Positions 42,278-52,143 of a stretch of 64,000 nt of DNA are shown here, in pieces. The notes below the pieces were generated by a model. The model worked only from the letters and a program-made list of their open reading frames with translations. It was not told where the DNA came from and ran no database searches. The DNA lies in assembly GCF_042427745.1 (NCBI RefSeq), contig NZ_JBHMFA010000009.1. One strand, given 5' to 3'. Position 1 is the first letter of the stretch. Every line of letters begins with the position of its first letter. Source of the DNA: Algibacter miyuki. Its GTDB lineage: Bacteria; Bacteroidota; Bacteroidia; Flavobacteriales; Flavobacteriaceae. The position numbers and the translations under genes are program-made.

Positions 42278-45200
42278 ATGAAAAAAATAATATTCTTACT
42301 TTTATTTATTTATTCTTTTATAGGTGTTGCTCAGCAGAAGGTATTTACCCTCGATTGGGAAGATTCTCAAAAAATATCGGCAGGTAATTATACTCTTGAA
42401 ATTCCGGGTTTTAATGAAGCTTGGAGCCATTTCGATTTCGACACCGGATTACAATTCATTTCACAGTGGGAAATTTCAACTTCAATAAACGAAACTTCAG
42501 TTACTATCACCCAAGTAAGGTATAGTAATATCAGTTTAAAGGAATTAAAAGATTTAGAACTTAATAAAATTCCGAAGCAATTAACGTATACATTAAAAAA
42601 TACCAATGCACGAGGTAAGCAGTTTGCCATGTTGCAAATGTCTCCTATTATAAATGATAATGGGGTGTTTAAAAAAGTAACGCAGTTTCAGGTAAACTAT
42701 ACCAATGGGTTTGCACGCCGTGGCACATCATTAAATAAAGCTTTAGGAACTAAGGAAATTTCGAATTCAGTATTAGACAAAGGAGAGTGGTTTCGGTTTT
42801 ATGTTGATACTACTGGTGTGTTTAAGCTAGATAAATCATTTTTGAGTCGCTTAGGCGTTAACGTGAATAACATTGATCCGAGAACTATTCGGCTTTATGG
42901 AAACGGCGGACGCATGATTCCTTTTAAAAATAGTGAAAGCTATCCTTTTGATGTTCAAGAGAACGCGATAAAATTTATAGGTGAAGAAGATGGCGTTTTT
43001 AACGATTCCGATTATATCTTATTTTATGCACAAGGCCCTAATGGCTATAATGCGGAAAGTGATACCAATATTAATTGCTACACCGATAAAACTTATTATT
43101 ACATTAATACCGGTTTGGGCACGGGAAAAAGAATTTCTGCATTTACACAACCTTCAGGCGCTATCGATTTAAACATCAATACATTTCAAGCTTATACGTA
43201 TCACGAATTAGACGAAGAAAATATCGTATTACTCGGAAGGCGTTGGTTTGGTAATCGTTTTGATGTTGAAAATATTCAAAATTTCGAATTCGATTTCCCA
43301 GATTTAATAACCACAATTCCTGTAAATTTAAAAGTGTATGTGGCGGCTGTATCTTCTGGTTCTACTAGCATGTCTATTAGTGTTAATAGCACGCAATTGG
43401 GCACTTTAGGTCTTAATGGAATTAATGATCCTGCTTTGGCGGACGATGCTACTTATGTGAATAATATAATGGTATCAGATTCGAAAATTAACGTGGAATT
43501 AAATTATAATAATCAAGGCGATCCGAGTGCTTTGGGGTATCTAGATTATATTTCTGTTGAAGGAACTCGGGCTTTAAAATTTCAAAATACACAATTAACG
43601 TTTAAAAATAGAGTTGTAGAATCGGCTTCTGGTATCGGGCAATACACCATTGAGAATGCTTCTAAAGTTTCTGAAGTTTGGGATGTTTCTGATATTTATA
43701 ATGTGACTAATTTTGAAAACGCTTCCGCGGAAGAAAACTTGATATTTAATGCGACATTGGGGACTTTAAAAACCTATGTAGCGCTAACGCCTTCGGATTA
43801 TTACGAGCCAAAGTTTGATAATAAAACAACGCTTAGTAATCAGAATATTAAAGGAACTATTTTCTTGAATGATCAAAATGAATTTCAAGATGTAGATTAT
43901 ATTATAGTGACACCCGATAATATGCGGACTCAAGCTGAGCGTTTAGCTCAAATTAATAAAACGCAGTATAATTTGAATGTGAAAGTCTTAGGTTTAACCG
44001 AGATTTATAATGAATTCAGTACCGGAAATCCAGATATTGGAGCTATTAGAAATGCGGTTAAATATGTTTATGACAATGCTAGCTCTGATGAAAATAGACT
44101 AAAATATTTATGTTTGTTTGGCGATGGTTCTTTCGATTATAAAGATAGAATTCCCAATAACACCAATGTTATGCCGTCTTGGCATTCATACAATAGTTTT
44201 AATCTTACCAATTCCTTTGTGTCTGATGATTTTTATGGCATGATGGACGAGGATGAAGGTACCATGATTACCAGTGATAAATTAGATATTGCCGTGGGAC
44301 GGATATTGGCTGATACGCCTGAGCGCGCAAAGCAAATGGTAGATAAAATAGCATCGTATTATGTTAAGGAAGCCGTTGGAAGTTGGAGAAACAATGTAGT
44401 GGTTATTTCTGATGATGTTGATGAAGATTGGGAAGGGATTTTAGAAAACACAACCGATAGTATAGGTAATGTTATAAGTAGAGAAAAACCATTTTTAAAT
44501 GTTGTAAAAATCCATACTGATGCCTATCAACAAGAATCATCAGCCGGAGGAAATAGATATCCACAAGTGACCACAGAAATTGTAGATGCCATTGATAATG
44601 GCGCGTTAGTAGTAAATTATTTTGGTCACGGAGGTGAAGATGGGTTAGCACAAGAACGTATTTTAACGCATACTGAAATTGAAGCCTTACGTAATTATGG
44701 AAAGCTAAACTGTTTTGTAACAGTAACCTGCGAGTATACCAAATTCGATAACCCATATAAAGAAACTGCTGGTGAAGCAACCTATTGGAACGAACAGGCT
44801 GGAGCCATTGGTTTAATTTCTACCACGAGGCAGATTTTTGTGAATTTTGCGATTAATTTTAATAATAATTTAGGGCAGTATTTATTTTCATTTGCTGACG
44901 ATGATGCTTTTGAAGACTATGAATATCCTTCTATGGCAGAGGCGTTAAGGCTGACCAAAAATAATCCGCTAATTTCTAACTCTAGTCAAAGACGTTTAAT
45001 ATTTTTTATTGGAGATCCAGCCATGAAATTGGCTTTTGCTAAACCAAATGTAGCGCTAACTAAAATTAACGATGTGCCGCTAGCAACTGTTACCGATACG
45101 CTCAAAGCATTAAGCTACGTAAAGCTTGCTGGGCAAGTAACCGATGTTTCCGGAAATCTTTTAAGTGATTATAATGGCACGCTTTCTACTACTATTTACG

Positions 45201-46156
45201 ATAAAAATATAGATCGTGAAACCTTGGCAAATGATGGTGTTAGATTGAACGGAAGCCTCGTTAAATTAGAATTTTCTACACTTGGAGAAATTATTTTTAG
45301 AGGACAAGCTTCAGTAAAAAATGGCGAATTCGAATTCGATTTTATTGTACCTAAAGACATTGGTATTCCCGTGGGCTTTGGTAAAATTAGTTTTTATTCA
45401 AAAGATGAAGCTTTAGAAAGTAACCAAGCGGGTTCAAGTGTTGGTACGGTTAAAATTGGAGGTTTAAACGAAGATGCGCCTGCCGATAATATCGGGCCTG
45501 TTATTTCGTTGTATATGAACGACGAAAACTTTGTTACAGGTGGTATAACTAATGAATCTCCCACGTTGTTAGCAAAAATGGAAGATGAAAACGGGGTAAA
45601 TACAGCTAGTGGTATTGGACATGATATTGTGGCTATTATTGATGGTGATGAAACCAATCCGGTGGTGCTAAACGATTATTACCAAACGGAAGTCGATGAT
45701 TATAAAAAAGGTGTTTTAAGTTATCCATTTAGAGATTTAGAGCCTGGTTTGCATACCTTAACACTTAAGGTTTGGGATGTTTATAATAATTCGTCAATTG
45801 CTGAAATACAGTTTATTGTTCACGATAAAGATGAGGCTTTGGTTGTTAATAATGTTTTAAATTACCCAAATCCGTTTGTTAATTACACAGAATTTTGGTT
45901 CAATCACAATAGTTCCGAGGCTTTAGACGTTTCTATACAGATATTCACCGTATCTGGGAAGCTAGTACGTACCTTAAATGGACAAACAGCTTCGGGGTTT
46001 AGCGTGACCAGTTCATTATCTAGAGATATTATTTGGGATGGTCGTGACGATTTTGGTGATAAAATCGGGAAAGGAACCTATATTTACAAACTGAAAGTAC
46101 ATTCTAACTTGCTGAACAAAACAGTAGAAAAAATTGAAAAACTAGTAATTCTCTAA
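42278..46156 (+). CDS. porU: Type IX secretion system C-terminal signal peptidase PorU
   Basis: The 1292-residue protein is a gingipain-like C25 peptidase that removes the CTD sorting signal from type IX cargo and helps attach it to the surface. It has a signal peptide, a long beta-rich N-terminal region, and a caspase-like domain with the catalytic histidine in VVNYFGHGGEDG (H784) and cysteine in FVTVTCEYTKFDNP (C818). Preceding elements are LCLFGDGSFDYKDR and VGRILADTPERAKQMVDKI. It ends in its own CTD-like domain (NVLNYPNPFVNYTEFWF ... GKGTYIYKLKV). Length matches PorU. porV follows after 35 nt on the same strand. Confidence 0.95.
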   Translation: MKKIIFLLLFIYSFIGVAQQKVFTLDWEDSQKISAGNYTLEIPGFNEAWSHFDFDTGLQFISQWEISTSINETSVTITQVRYSNISLKELKDLELNKIPKQLTYTLKNTNARGKQFAMLQMSPIINDNGVFKKVTQFQVNYTNGFARRGTSLNKALGTKEISNSVLDKGEWFRFYVDTTGVFKLDKSFLSRLGVNVNNIDPRTIRLYGNGGRMIPFKNSESYPFDVQENAIKFIGEEDGVFNDSDYILFYAQGPNGYNAESDTNINCYTDKTYYYINTGLGTGKRISAFTQPSGAIDLNINTFQAYTYHELDEENIVLLGRRWFGNRFDVENIQNFEFDFPDLITTIPVNLKVYVAAVSSGSTSMSISVNSTQLGTLGLNGINDPALADDATYVNNIMVSDSKINVELNYNNQGDPSALGYLDYISVEGTRALKFQNTQLTFKNRVVESASGIGQYTIENASKVSEVWDVSDIYNVTNFENASAEENLIFNATLGTLKTYVALTPSDYYEPKFDNKTTLSNQNIKGTIFLNDQNEFQDVDYIIVTPDNMRTQAERLAQINKTQYNLNVKVLGLTEIYNEFSTGNPDIGAIRNAVKYVYDNASSDENRLKYLCLFGDGSFDYKDRIPNNTNVMPSWHSYNSFNLTNSFVSDDFYGMMDEDEGTMITSDKLDIAVGRILADTPERAKQMVDKIASYYVKEAVGSWRNNVVVISDDVDEDWEGILENTTDSIGNVISREKPFLNVVKIHTDAYQQESSAGGNRYPQVTTEIVDAIDNGALVVNYFGHGGEDGLAQERILTHTEIEALRNYGKLNCFVTVTCEYTKFDNPYKETAGEATYWNEQAGAIGLISTTRQIFVNFAINFNNNLGQYLFSFADDDAFEDYEYPSMAEALRLTKNNPLISNSSQRRLIFFIGDPAMKLAFAKPNVALTKINDVPLATVTDTLKALSYVKLAGQVTDVSGNLLSDYNGTLSTTIYDKNIDRETLANDGVRLNGSLVKLEFSTLGEIIFRGQASVKNGEFEFDFIVPKDIGIPVGFGKISFYSKDEALESNQAGSSVGTVKIGGLNEDAPADNIGPVISLYMNDENFVTGGITNESPTLLAKMEDENGVNTASGIGHDIVAIIDGDETNPVVLNDYYQTEVDDYKKGVLSYPFRDLEPGLHTLTLKVWDVYNNSSIAEIQFIVHDKDEALVVNNVLNYPNPFVNYTEFWFNHNSSEALDVSIQIFTVSGKLVRTLNGQTASGFSVTSSLSRDIIWDGRDDFGDKIGKGTYIYKLKVHSNLLNKTVEKIEKLVIL

Positions 46157-46191
46157 AAAAAAATATATTTTGCAATCAAATTTTTTAATTC

Positions 46192-47439
46192 ATGAAAACT
46201 AAACTATTGTTATTATTAACACTTGTCCTTGTTGTAAAAACAAATGCTCAAGAAACGACTGTAATCATACCAAATGAAACAGATTCTCGGGCGATTACCA
46301 CAGGAATCCCCTTTTTAATGATTGCTGCAGATGCTAGAGCAGCAGGTATGGGGGATATGGGAGTAGCGACTTCGGTAGATGCGTTTTCTCAACAATGGAA
46401 TTCTTCAAAATATGCTTTTTCTGAAAGTAAAATGGGAATAGGTGTAAGTTATACACCATATTTAAGTAAGCTAGTAAACGATATTTTTTTAGGAAATGTA
46501 AGTTATTTTAACCGTATTGATGAGCGTAGTGCTTTTGCTTTCAGTTTACGATATTTTTCATTGGGAGATATTGAGTTTCGCGATAATGCAACCGACGATC
46601 CTAGAATACAAAGACCAAGTGAGCTATCTTTAGATGGATCTTACGCCTTGCGTTTGTCTGACGAGTTTTCCATGTCTGTAGCCATGCGTTATTTACGTTC
46701 GGATTTACGAATTGAAGGTGTTGATGGAGATGCTACCGCGGCAAATACCTTTGGGGTAGATATTTCAGGATACTATCAAGGTGAAGAAGAAGCTTATGCT
46801 GATTTTAATGGCCGATGGAGAATGGGGTTTGCTATCCAGAATATTGGACCTAAGTTTTCTTATGATGATGGTGCTACAAACGATAGTTTTCAGCCCACTA
46901 ATTTACGCTTAGGAGCTGGTTTCGACTTTATATTTGATGATTATAATAAAATTGCAGTAACTGCGGAAGTTGCTAAATTATTAGTGCCAACGCCTCCAAG
47001 ATTGGGAACAGAGATAGTTTTTGAAGATAATAATGATGACGGTGTTTATAATGAAGATGATGGCGATGTTTTAATTAGTGAAACTGATAATGTAATTTAT
47101 GAAGGGCAATCTAATGATGTTGGATTTATGGCTGGCATGTTTCAATCTTTTGGAGATGCTCCAGGTGGATTTAGCGAAGAGATAAAAGAGTTTACTTACT
47201 CGTTAGGCGCAGAATATGTGTATCAAGATTCATTTGCTTTTAGAGCAGGTTACTTTAACGAAAGTGAAGAAAAAGGCGCTAGAAAATTCTTTTCTTTAGG
47301 AGCTGGTTTTAGTGCTAATGTAGTCGATATTGATTTATCGTATTTGTTTTCAGCATCTAAAGTGCAAAGTCCATTAGAAAATACTCTACGTTTCTCTTTA
47401 ACTTTCAATATAGATAAAGGCGCTTATCGCGAGTATTAA
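46192..47439 (+). CDS. porV: Type IX secretion system outer-membrane protein PorV
   Basis: The 415-residue barrel protein has a signal peptide (LLLLLTLVLVVKTNAQ). The family start follows: ITTGIPFLMIAADARAAGMGDMGVATSVDAFSQQWNSSKYAFS. It ends as a 14-strand FadL-type barrel (NTLRFSLTFNIDKGAY). PorV carries cargo from the SprA translocon to PorU and is needed for CTD-dependent secretion. It is separated from porU by 35 nt and is probably cotranscribed. An acidic loop (FEDNNDDGVYNEDDGDV, about 278) is longer than I would expect. A terminator follows at 47462. Confidence 0.95.
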   Translation: MKTKLLLLLTLVLVVKTNAQETTVIIPNETDSRAITTGIPFLMIAADARAAGMGDMGVATSVDAFSQQWNSSKYAFSESKMGIGVSYTPYLSKLVNDIFLGNVSYFNRIDERSAFAFSLRYFSLGDIEFRDNATDDPRIQRPSELSLDGSYALRLSDEFSMSVAMRYLRSDLRIEGVDGDATAANTFGVDISGYYQGEEEAYADFNGRWRMGFAIQNIGPKFSYDDGATNDSFQPTNLRLGAGFDFIFDDYNKIAVTAEVAKLLVPTPPRLGTEIVFEDNNDDGVYNEDDGDVLISETDNVIYEGQSNDVGFMAGMFQSFGDAPGGFSEEIKEFTYSLGAEYVYQDSFAFRAGYFNESEEKGARKFFSLGAGFSANVVDIDLSYLFSASKVQSPLENTLRFSLTFNIDKGAYREY

Positions 47440-47461
47440 AACATAAATAAATTTATAAAAC

Positions 47462-47494
47462 AAAAAGACTACTCGAACAGGGTAGTCTTTTTTT
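47462..47494. terminator. Bidirectional terminator between porV and the M48 protease gene
   Basis: AAAAAGACTAC and GTAGTCTTTTT form a perfect 11-bp stem around a nine-base loop, with T-runs on both strands. The genes are convergent. Confidence 0.85.
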
Positions 47495-47512
47495 GTTTTG
47501 TACTAAATAGGT

Positions 47513-48280
47513 CTATAAACCTTTATATTTTTCAATGGCTTCTCTAATTTTTTCAATACGATTGTCTGGGTCAGGATGTGTACTTTGAAACTCAGGAACG
47601 CGATTTGGACCAGCTGCGGCTTTTAATATTTCCATTACTCCAATCATTTCTTCTGGGTTGTAGCCCGCTTTAAGCATAAAACGTACGCCCAATTCGTCGC
47701 TTTCAAGCTCATCGTCACGTCCATTAGTTAATAAGGTGTTTTGCCCAATACCGCTTACTACGCTTCCCATATCGGCACCTACCGATCCGGCTGTGGTTAA
47801 GCCTTGCCAATATTCACTCTCAGCAATACGTTCGGCACTATGACGGCCAAGAACGTGTCCCACTTCATGACCTAAAACGCCTGCTAACTGATCTTCATTT
47901 TTCAATTGAGAAAATAAAGCATAAGTAATAAAAATTTGCCCACCTGGTAATGCAAAAGCATTAATTGTATTAGGGTCTGCCAATAAATGAAACTCGTATT
48001 TATAAGGTGTTTCTTGAGCAATACTGTTATTTACTAATTTTTGTCCTACATTATCTACCAAGGCTTGGTACTGTGTGTTTTCGTGTAGTCCGCCATGTTG
48101 TTGTGCCATTTGCGGAGCGCTTTGCAAGCCTATAGCAATCTCTTCGTTAGCATTCATAGATATAGTTTGCATTCTACCAGTATATGGGTTTTCTTCCCGT
48201 TGACTACAACGTTTAAAAACAAAAAATAAGGCAATGGCTGCGCCGATTAATAATCTGACTTTTAGGTTTTTTCCTCTCAT
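47513..48280 (-). CDS. M48 family metalloprotease (Ste24/HtpX-like)
   Basis: The 255-residue protein has one N-terminal membrane segment (LLIGAAIALFFVF) and a zincin domain: NAFALPGGQIFITYAL (about 107), the zinc motif HEVGH at residues 138-142, and the third ligand in the DDELESDELGVRF segment (about 190). A conserved late THPDPDNRIEKI follows. It probably acts in the periplasm on damaged outer-membrane or lipoprotein substrates, as BepA/YcaL-type relatives do. No TPR region is present. It stands alone, convergent with porV. Confidence 0.9.
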   Translation of the reverse strand: MRGKNLKVRLLIGAAIALFFVFKRCSQREENPYTGRMQTISMNANEEIAIGLQSAPQMAQQHGGLHENTQYQALVDNVGQKLVNNSIAQETPYKYEFHLLADPNTINAFALPGGQIFITYALFSQLKNEDQLAGVLGHEVGHVLGRHSAERIAESEYWQGLTTAGSVGADMGSVVSGIGQNTLLTNGRDDELESDELGVRFMLKAGYNPEEMIGVMEILKAAAGPNRVPEFQSTHPDPDNRIEKIREAIEKYKGL

Positions 48281-48377
48281 AATCCGTCGGGTTTATTGGT
48301 AATAAAATTACAAAATAATAGCTATATAAATATAGACACGTATTTTAAGTATCAGTCACTTGCTGTAAGTTTTTTAA

Positions 48378-48827
48378 TTAAACGCGCTTATACATTACAA
48401 AATGTGGTCCGATATCTGAAATATTAAATGGTTTTCCAATAGTTTTGTAGCCATTTTTATTGTAGAATTTTACAGCTACTTCGCGAGCATTACACCATAT
48501 TAGTTGTGTGCCTTTTTTTATTAAAATGCTTTCGCTGGCTTGTAGTAATTTATGACCAATACCTAAACCTTGATGTGTGTTTAAAACTGCCATACCGCGC
48601 AATTGGTATTGAATAACTTCAGAGTGTTTAGTATTATTTTTTTTCAGAAAAGAACAAACGCCTATGATGTCATCATTTGAAAAGATGCCAAAATGTAAGG
48701 TAGTTTCAAGATTGTCGCCGTCAAAAACGCAAGTTTCAATTGGTTTTCCAGGGCGTAACACAGGGTGACGCACAGCGTGCGTTTCTTCAGCAGGAATCTG
48801 TTTAACGGTATAATTTGTGTGTTTCAT
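48378..48827 (-). CDS. GNAT-family N-acetyltransferase
   Basis: The 149-residue protein has the acetyl-CoA binding loop QLRGMAVLNTHQGLGIGHKLLQASE (around residue 78; motif A) and the C-terminal KFYNKNGYKTIG (motif B). The substrate is unknown. It diverges from another GNAT gene across 47 nt; the two proteins are not close copies. Confidence 0.85.
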   Translation of the reverse strand: MKHTNYTVKQIPAEETHAVRHPVLRPGKPIETCVFDGDNLETTLHFGIFSNDDIIGVCSFLKKNNTKHSEVIQYQLRGMAVLNTHQGLGIGHKLLQASESILIKKGTQLIWCNAREVAVKFYNKNGYKTIGKPFNISDIGPHFVMYKRV

Positions 48828-48874
48828 AAAATCAAACTTAGCTAAAATATTTATCTTTACTAAAAAAAAGAATA

Positions 48875-49300
48875 ATGTCTTTCACATATAAAATCATTGA
48901 AAAGGAAAACATCGATTTGGTGATTCCTTTAGTTCAGAAATTAAATAATAATCAAGTTTCTGATGCTGTTTTAAAAATACGTTTTTCTGAAATGGTAACG
49001 CAAAATTACGAATGTGTAGGTCTTTTTAAGGATGAAAAACTGATTGGAATATGTGGTTTATGGTTTTGTACACGTCATTATTCGGGGCGAAGTGTTGAGG
49101 TAGACCATGTTTTTATAGACGAAAAATTTCGAGGACATGGTATTGGTAAGCAATTTTTCGAATGGATTTATAATTATGTAAAAAATAAAGGTTTTGAAGC
49201 TATAGAGCTAAATACCTATGTATCAAATCATGGCTCTCATAAATTTTATTTTAATGAAGGTTTTAAAATTTTAGGATATCATTTTTTGAAAAAAATATAA
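48875..49300 (+). CDS. GNAT-family N-acetyltransferase
   Basis: The 141-residue protein has motif A in VDHVFIDEKFRGHGIGKQFFEWI (around residue 75-97) and motif B in NHGSHKFYFNEGFKI. The start ATG 48875 is preceded by TATCTTTA, close to the promoter -7 consensus. The substrate is unknown. The tRNA-Gly gene follows 50 nt downstream with its own promoter. Confidence 0.85.
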   Translation: MSFTYKIIEKENIDLVIPLVQKLNNNQVSDAVLKIRFSEMVTQNYECVGLFKDEKLIGICGLWFCTRHYSGRSVEVDHVFIDEKFRGHGIGKQFFEWIYNYVKNKGFEAIELNTYVSNHGSHKFYFNEGFKILGYHFLKKI

Positions 49301-49306
49301 GATTTA

Positions 49307-49339
49307 TTTGGAAAAAGAAAGATATAGTTCGTATGTTTG
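49307..49339 (+). promoter_or_regulatory. Promoter of tRNA-Gly
   Basis: TTTG (49307-49310) and TATGTTTG (49332-49339) are 21 nt apart, slightly longer than ideal. The -7 element is an exact match 11 nt before the tRNA. Confidence 0.6.
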
Positions 49340-49350
49340 CACCCGGAAAT

Positions 49351-49423
49351 GCGAGAGTAGCTCAGTTGGTAGAGCGTCAGCCTTCCAAGCTGAATGTCGC
49401 CGGTTCGAACCCGGTCTCTCGCT
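49351..49423 (+). tRNA. tRNA-Gly (anticodon UCC)
   Basis: Full cloverleaf: acceptor GCGAGAG/CTCTCGC, D-stem GCTC, anticodon stem TCAGC/GCTGA with loop CTTCCAA (anticodon TCC), and T-arm GCCGG/CCGGT around TTCGAAC. CCA is not encoded. Confidence 0.95.
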
Positions 49424-49424
49424 C

Positions 49425-49456
49425 AAAAAGCTTCATAGAAATATGAAGCTTTTTTT
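49425..49456 (+). terminator. Terminator of tRNA-Gly
   Basis: AAAAAGCTTCATA and TATGAAGCTTTTT pair perfectly over 13 bp around a four-base loop and end in a T-run. Confidence 0.85.
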
Positions 49457-49551
49457 ATGTCTTAATTTTTCAATTTGTCTTTTTTCCGAAGAAATACTGA
49501 AAAGTTTTAAATCTGTCTGAAAAGATGTGCTTCACTCATTTATAGTTCAAG

Positions 49552-50259
49552 CTATTTTAAATTATTAAGCGATGTTTCGCTGTCAACTTCATAAGGTGTT
49601 TTATTGTATTCAAATACACGAGCTGGTAATGTGCCTTTTAGTATAATTTCGTCTCCCGATACTTCCAGCCAACTACCTTCGCGCAAGCCAACAACCGGAT
49701 TGGTATTAAAGTTATGAAACTCTTTAATGCGTGTTTCACGCGTTTCCCCCATGTGTGTGCTTCCTGTTATAGGGTCTAAATAATGCGGATTTATATTAAA
49801 AGGCACCAAACCTAAAGCATTAAAACTTGGCGGATAAATAATAGGCATATCGTTAGTGTTTTTTATAGTTAAACCACAAATATTACTTCCTGCACTGGTG
49901 CCTAAATAAGGTGTGCCGCTGTTAATTGCAGCTTTTAAAACACCTATAAGGTTGTTTTTGTAAAGTTGATTGATAAGGACAAAAGTGTTACCGCCACCAA
50001 CAAAAATCGCTTCGGCTTGTTTTATGGCTTCTGTTGGGTTTTCAAAAGTGTGCAGTCCGGTAACGGTTTTGTTTATTTTAGCAAAAGCGGTTTCTACGGT
50101 TCTGGTGTATGCGTTGTGGCTTATACCACCTGGTCTGGCGTAAGGAATAAACAGGATGTTTTTGGCATCTTTAAAATACGTTTCTAGATGGTCTAATAAA
50201 TATTCTAAATACCCCGATCCGTGTATGGTAGATGTGCTAGCAATTATTATGTTTCTCAT
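49552..50259 (-). CDS. pepE: Dipeptidase E (peptidase family S51)
   Basis: The 235-residue protein has the S51 signature: VGGGNTFVL (about 91), the nucleophile elbow LGTSAGSNI (serine near 122), and NPHYLDP with the catalytic histidine (about 158). It hydrolyses Asp-X dipeptides in the cytoplasm. It is convergent with the tRNA-Gly gene and diverges from the next CarboxypepD_reg gene. Confidence 0.88.
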   Translation of the reverse strand: MRNIIIASTSTIHGSGYLEYLLDHLETYFKDAKNILFIPYARPGGISHNAYTRTVETAFAKINKTVTGLHTFENPTEAIKQAEAIFVGGGNTFVLINQLYKNNLIGVLKAAINSGTPYLGTSAGSNICGLTIKNTNDMPIIYPPSFNALGLVPFNINPHYLDPITGSTHMGETRETRIKEFHNFNTNPVVGLREGSWLEVSGDEIILKGTLPARVFEYNKTPYEVDSETSLNNLK

Positions 50260-50370
50260 GGATGTCTCGTTTTGTGGTAAAACTAAATAAATTTATGTTT
50301 TTTGAAGGAATTTTTTCCTGTTTTACTTGAAAAGTAATCGGTTAAACCGTATTTTTAATAAAAATCAATT

Positions 50371-51162
50371 ATGAAAAACACATTAATATTACTTGTTTGT
50401 TTTATAGGTAGCTTGGCATTTTCTCAAGATTATCAACGCTTTAATGTTGAAGGAAAAATAATCGTTGAAAGCAATGATATTTCTGGTATTACCGTGCTTA
50501 ATGCATCATCTGGAGCAGGAACAATTACCGATGATAATGGTGGTTTTACACTTGCGGTAAGACTTAACGATGTTATTGAGGTGAGTGCTTTACAGTTTCA
50601 AAACATTAAATTTAATGTGAATGAGTCCATTATGGGGTCACGGAAAATGAAAGTGTTTTTAATCGTGGAAATTAATAAGTTAGATGAAATTGTACTGAAT
50701 CCGCAAAAACTATCGGGTAATTTGGTGAAAGATATGGAAGTAGCCAAGCCTTTTGAGCCTAAGTTAGATGCCCTTTATTTCGGGATTAAGCATAAAGAAG
50801 AATTTGAGTTTGCTAAAGATTACAGTACTAAAACTGTTACTGAAACGGGACATAGGCAACATTTAGCCATGATTAATGGATTGAATATTATCAATGTTGT
50901 AGACCAATTATTACTGCCGTTATTTAGGTCGAAAGTAAAAAATAAAAAAGAGATAGGAATCCCAGAAGTACCTATCGAGACTATTAAGTATTATTTCGGA
51001 TCGGGGTTTTTGGTTGATAATTTCGATATCCCAGAACACCGTGTGGAAGAGTTTATCCATTATGTGCAACGCGACGATTTCGATTATTCTTTGCTTAATC
51101 CGGGGAAAGAAATGGTGTTTTTAGAACTGCTTCATAAAAAAAGTATCGCCTTTTTAAAGTAG
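50371..51162 (+). CDS. Carboxypeptidase-like regulatory domain protein
   Basis: The 263-residue protein has a signal peptide (KNTLILLVCFIGSLAFSQ), a transthyretin-like CarboxypepD_reg domain (about residues 24-105, VEGKIIVESNDISGITVLN and TDDNGGFTLAV), then a helical tail of unknown fold. It is a paralogue of the next gene, sharing the order VxN(L/A)S...TDxNGxF and KLDEIVL-type strand. The upstream 11-nt palindrome CGGTTAAACCG (50339-50349) lies where the spacer of a TTG-N20-TATTTTTA promoter would be. Confidence 0.65.
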   Translation: MKNTLILLVCFIGSLAFSQDYQRFNVEGKIIVESNDISGITVLNASSGAGTITDDNGGFTLAVRLNDVIEVSALQFQNIKFNVNESIMGSRKMKVFLIVEINKLDEIVLNPQKLSGNLVKDMEVAKPFEPKLDALYFGIKHKEEFEFAKDYSTKTVTETGHRQHLAMINGLNIINVVDQLLLPLFRSKVKNKKEIGIPEVPIETIKYYFGSGFLVDNFDIPEHRVEEFIHYVQRDDFDYSLLNPGKEMVFLELLHKKSIAFLK

Positions 51163-51249
51163 AGGATGGTTTCCGTTTCTTACATTTTTTAACAAAACAT
51201 TAAATTGACTTTTTAATTTCTTTAAGAAGTTTAGACCGTTATTAGTGCT

Positions 51250-52050
51250 TTGAAAACTCAAAGTGTGAAACTAAAACTACTTTTCTTATTGATTTTAACG
51301 TCCAAATGTATCTATAGCCAAACTATAGAAATTATTGGTAAAGTAACTAGCATTAGCGATGTTGAAAACATTCATGTTATCAATAATACGGCACAAGCGT
51401 TTACTATTACCGATAAAAATGGCGAATTTAAAATTCCCGTAAAATTTAACGATACACTAATTTTTTCTTCCATTCAGTATAAACTGAAGGAGGTGGTTGT
51501 TACGCATCAAATGCTTTTAAATCAGGCTGTTTTGGTAAAACTTGACGAGCAAATTAACGAACTAAAAGAGGTGGTTATTGGGCGCATATTAACGGGTAAT
51601 TTGTTGAAAGATATAAATAATTTACAAGGAGAACGACCTGTGAATTTTTTCGATGTTGGCATTCCTGGGTACACAGGTAAAATAGCCACGCAAAGCGAAA
51701 GGCGGCTAAGTGAAGCTGGCGGTTTTAATCCCAGTTTAGGGAGTTCAGGCTACGGTTTAGGTGGCTCGATTGGTTTTACACCTATTATTAATGCCATTAC
51801 TGGGCGTACAAAAATGCTTAAAAATAGGGTGAAACTTGAAGAAAGGGAAGTGCTCATGCAAAAGATAAAACGCAACATAGCTAAAGATTTTTTTGCTTCA
51901 AACCCTATGGAAGAGGAGTTGAAAATGGATTTTTTATACTTTTGTGCCGACGATGTTAACTTTATAAAATATTGTAAAAATCAAACCGATTTTAAAGTGC
52001 TCATTTTCTTAAGAGTGAAATATAAACAGTACATGGAAAATAGAGATTAA
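51250..52050 (+). CDS. Carboxypeptidase-like regulatory domain protein (paralogue), non-ATG start
   Basis: The 266-residue protein has a signal-like N-terminus (KLKLLFLLILTSKCIYSQ) and a CarboxypepD_reg domain (IIGKVTSISDVENIHVIN, TDKNGEFKIPV, LDEQINELKEVVIG). The tail has a glycine-rich segment (GGFNPSLGSSGYGLGGSIGF, about 157) and ends in helical sequence. No ATG precedes the signal peptide: candidates are TTG at 51250 and GTG at 51265. The gene shares its layout with the one at 50371-51162 and lies upstream of a DUF6702 protein, an arrangement I have seen in Flavobacteriaceae. Function unknown. Confidence 0.65.
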   Translation: MKTQSVKLKLLFLLILTSKCIYSQTIEIIGKVTSISDVENIHVINNTAQAFTITDKNGEFKIPVKFNDTLIFSSIQYKLKEVVVTHQMLLNQAVLVKLDEQINELKEVVIGRILTGNLLKDINNLQGERPVNFFDVGIPGYTGKIATQSERRLSEAGGFNPSLGSSGYGLGGSIGFTPIINAITGRTKMLKNRVKLEEREVLMQKIKRNIAKDFFASNPMEEELKMDFLYFCADDVNFIKYCKNQTDFKVLIFLRVKYKQYMENRD

Positions 52051-52143
52051 ATATTGTTTTTTCAAACTGATAAAATAAAATGATGACTTCGGAATGCTTT
52101 TTGAATTCCAATAAACCATTACTTTAGCAAAAAATCAAACTGA

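Noticed and set aside
49308..49520. 70-codon frame covering the tRNA-Gly
   Set aside because: It reads through the tRNA and its terminator, so it is not a gene.
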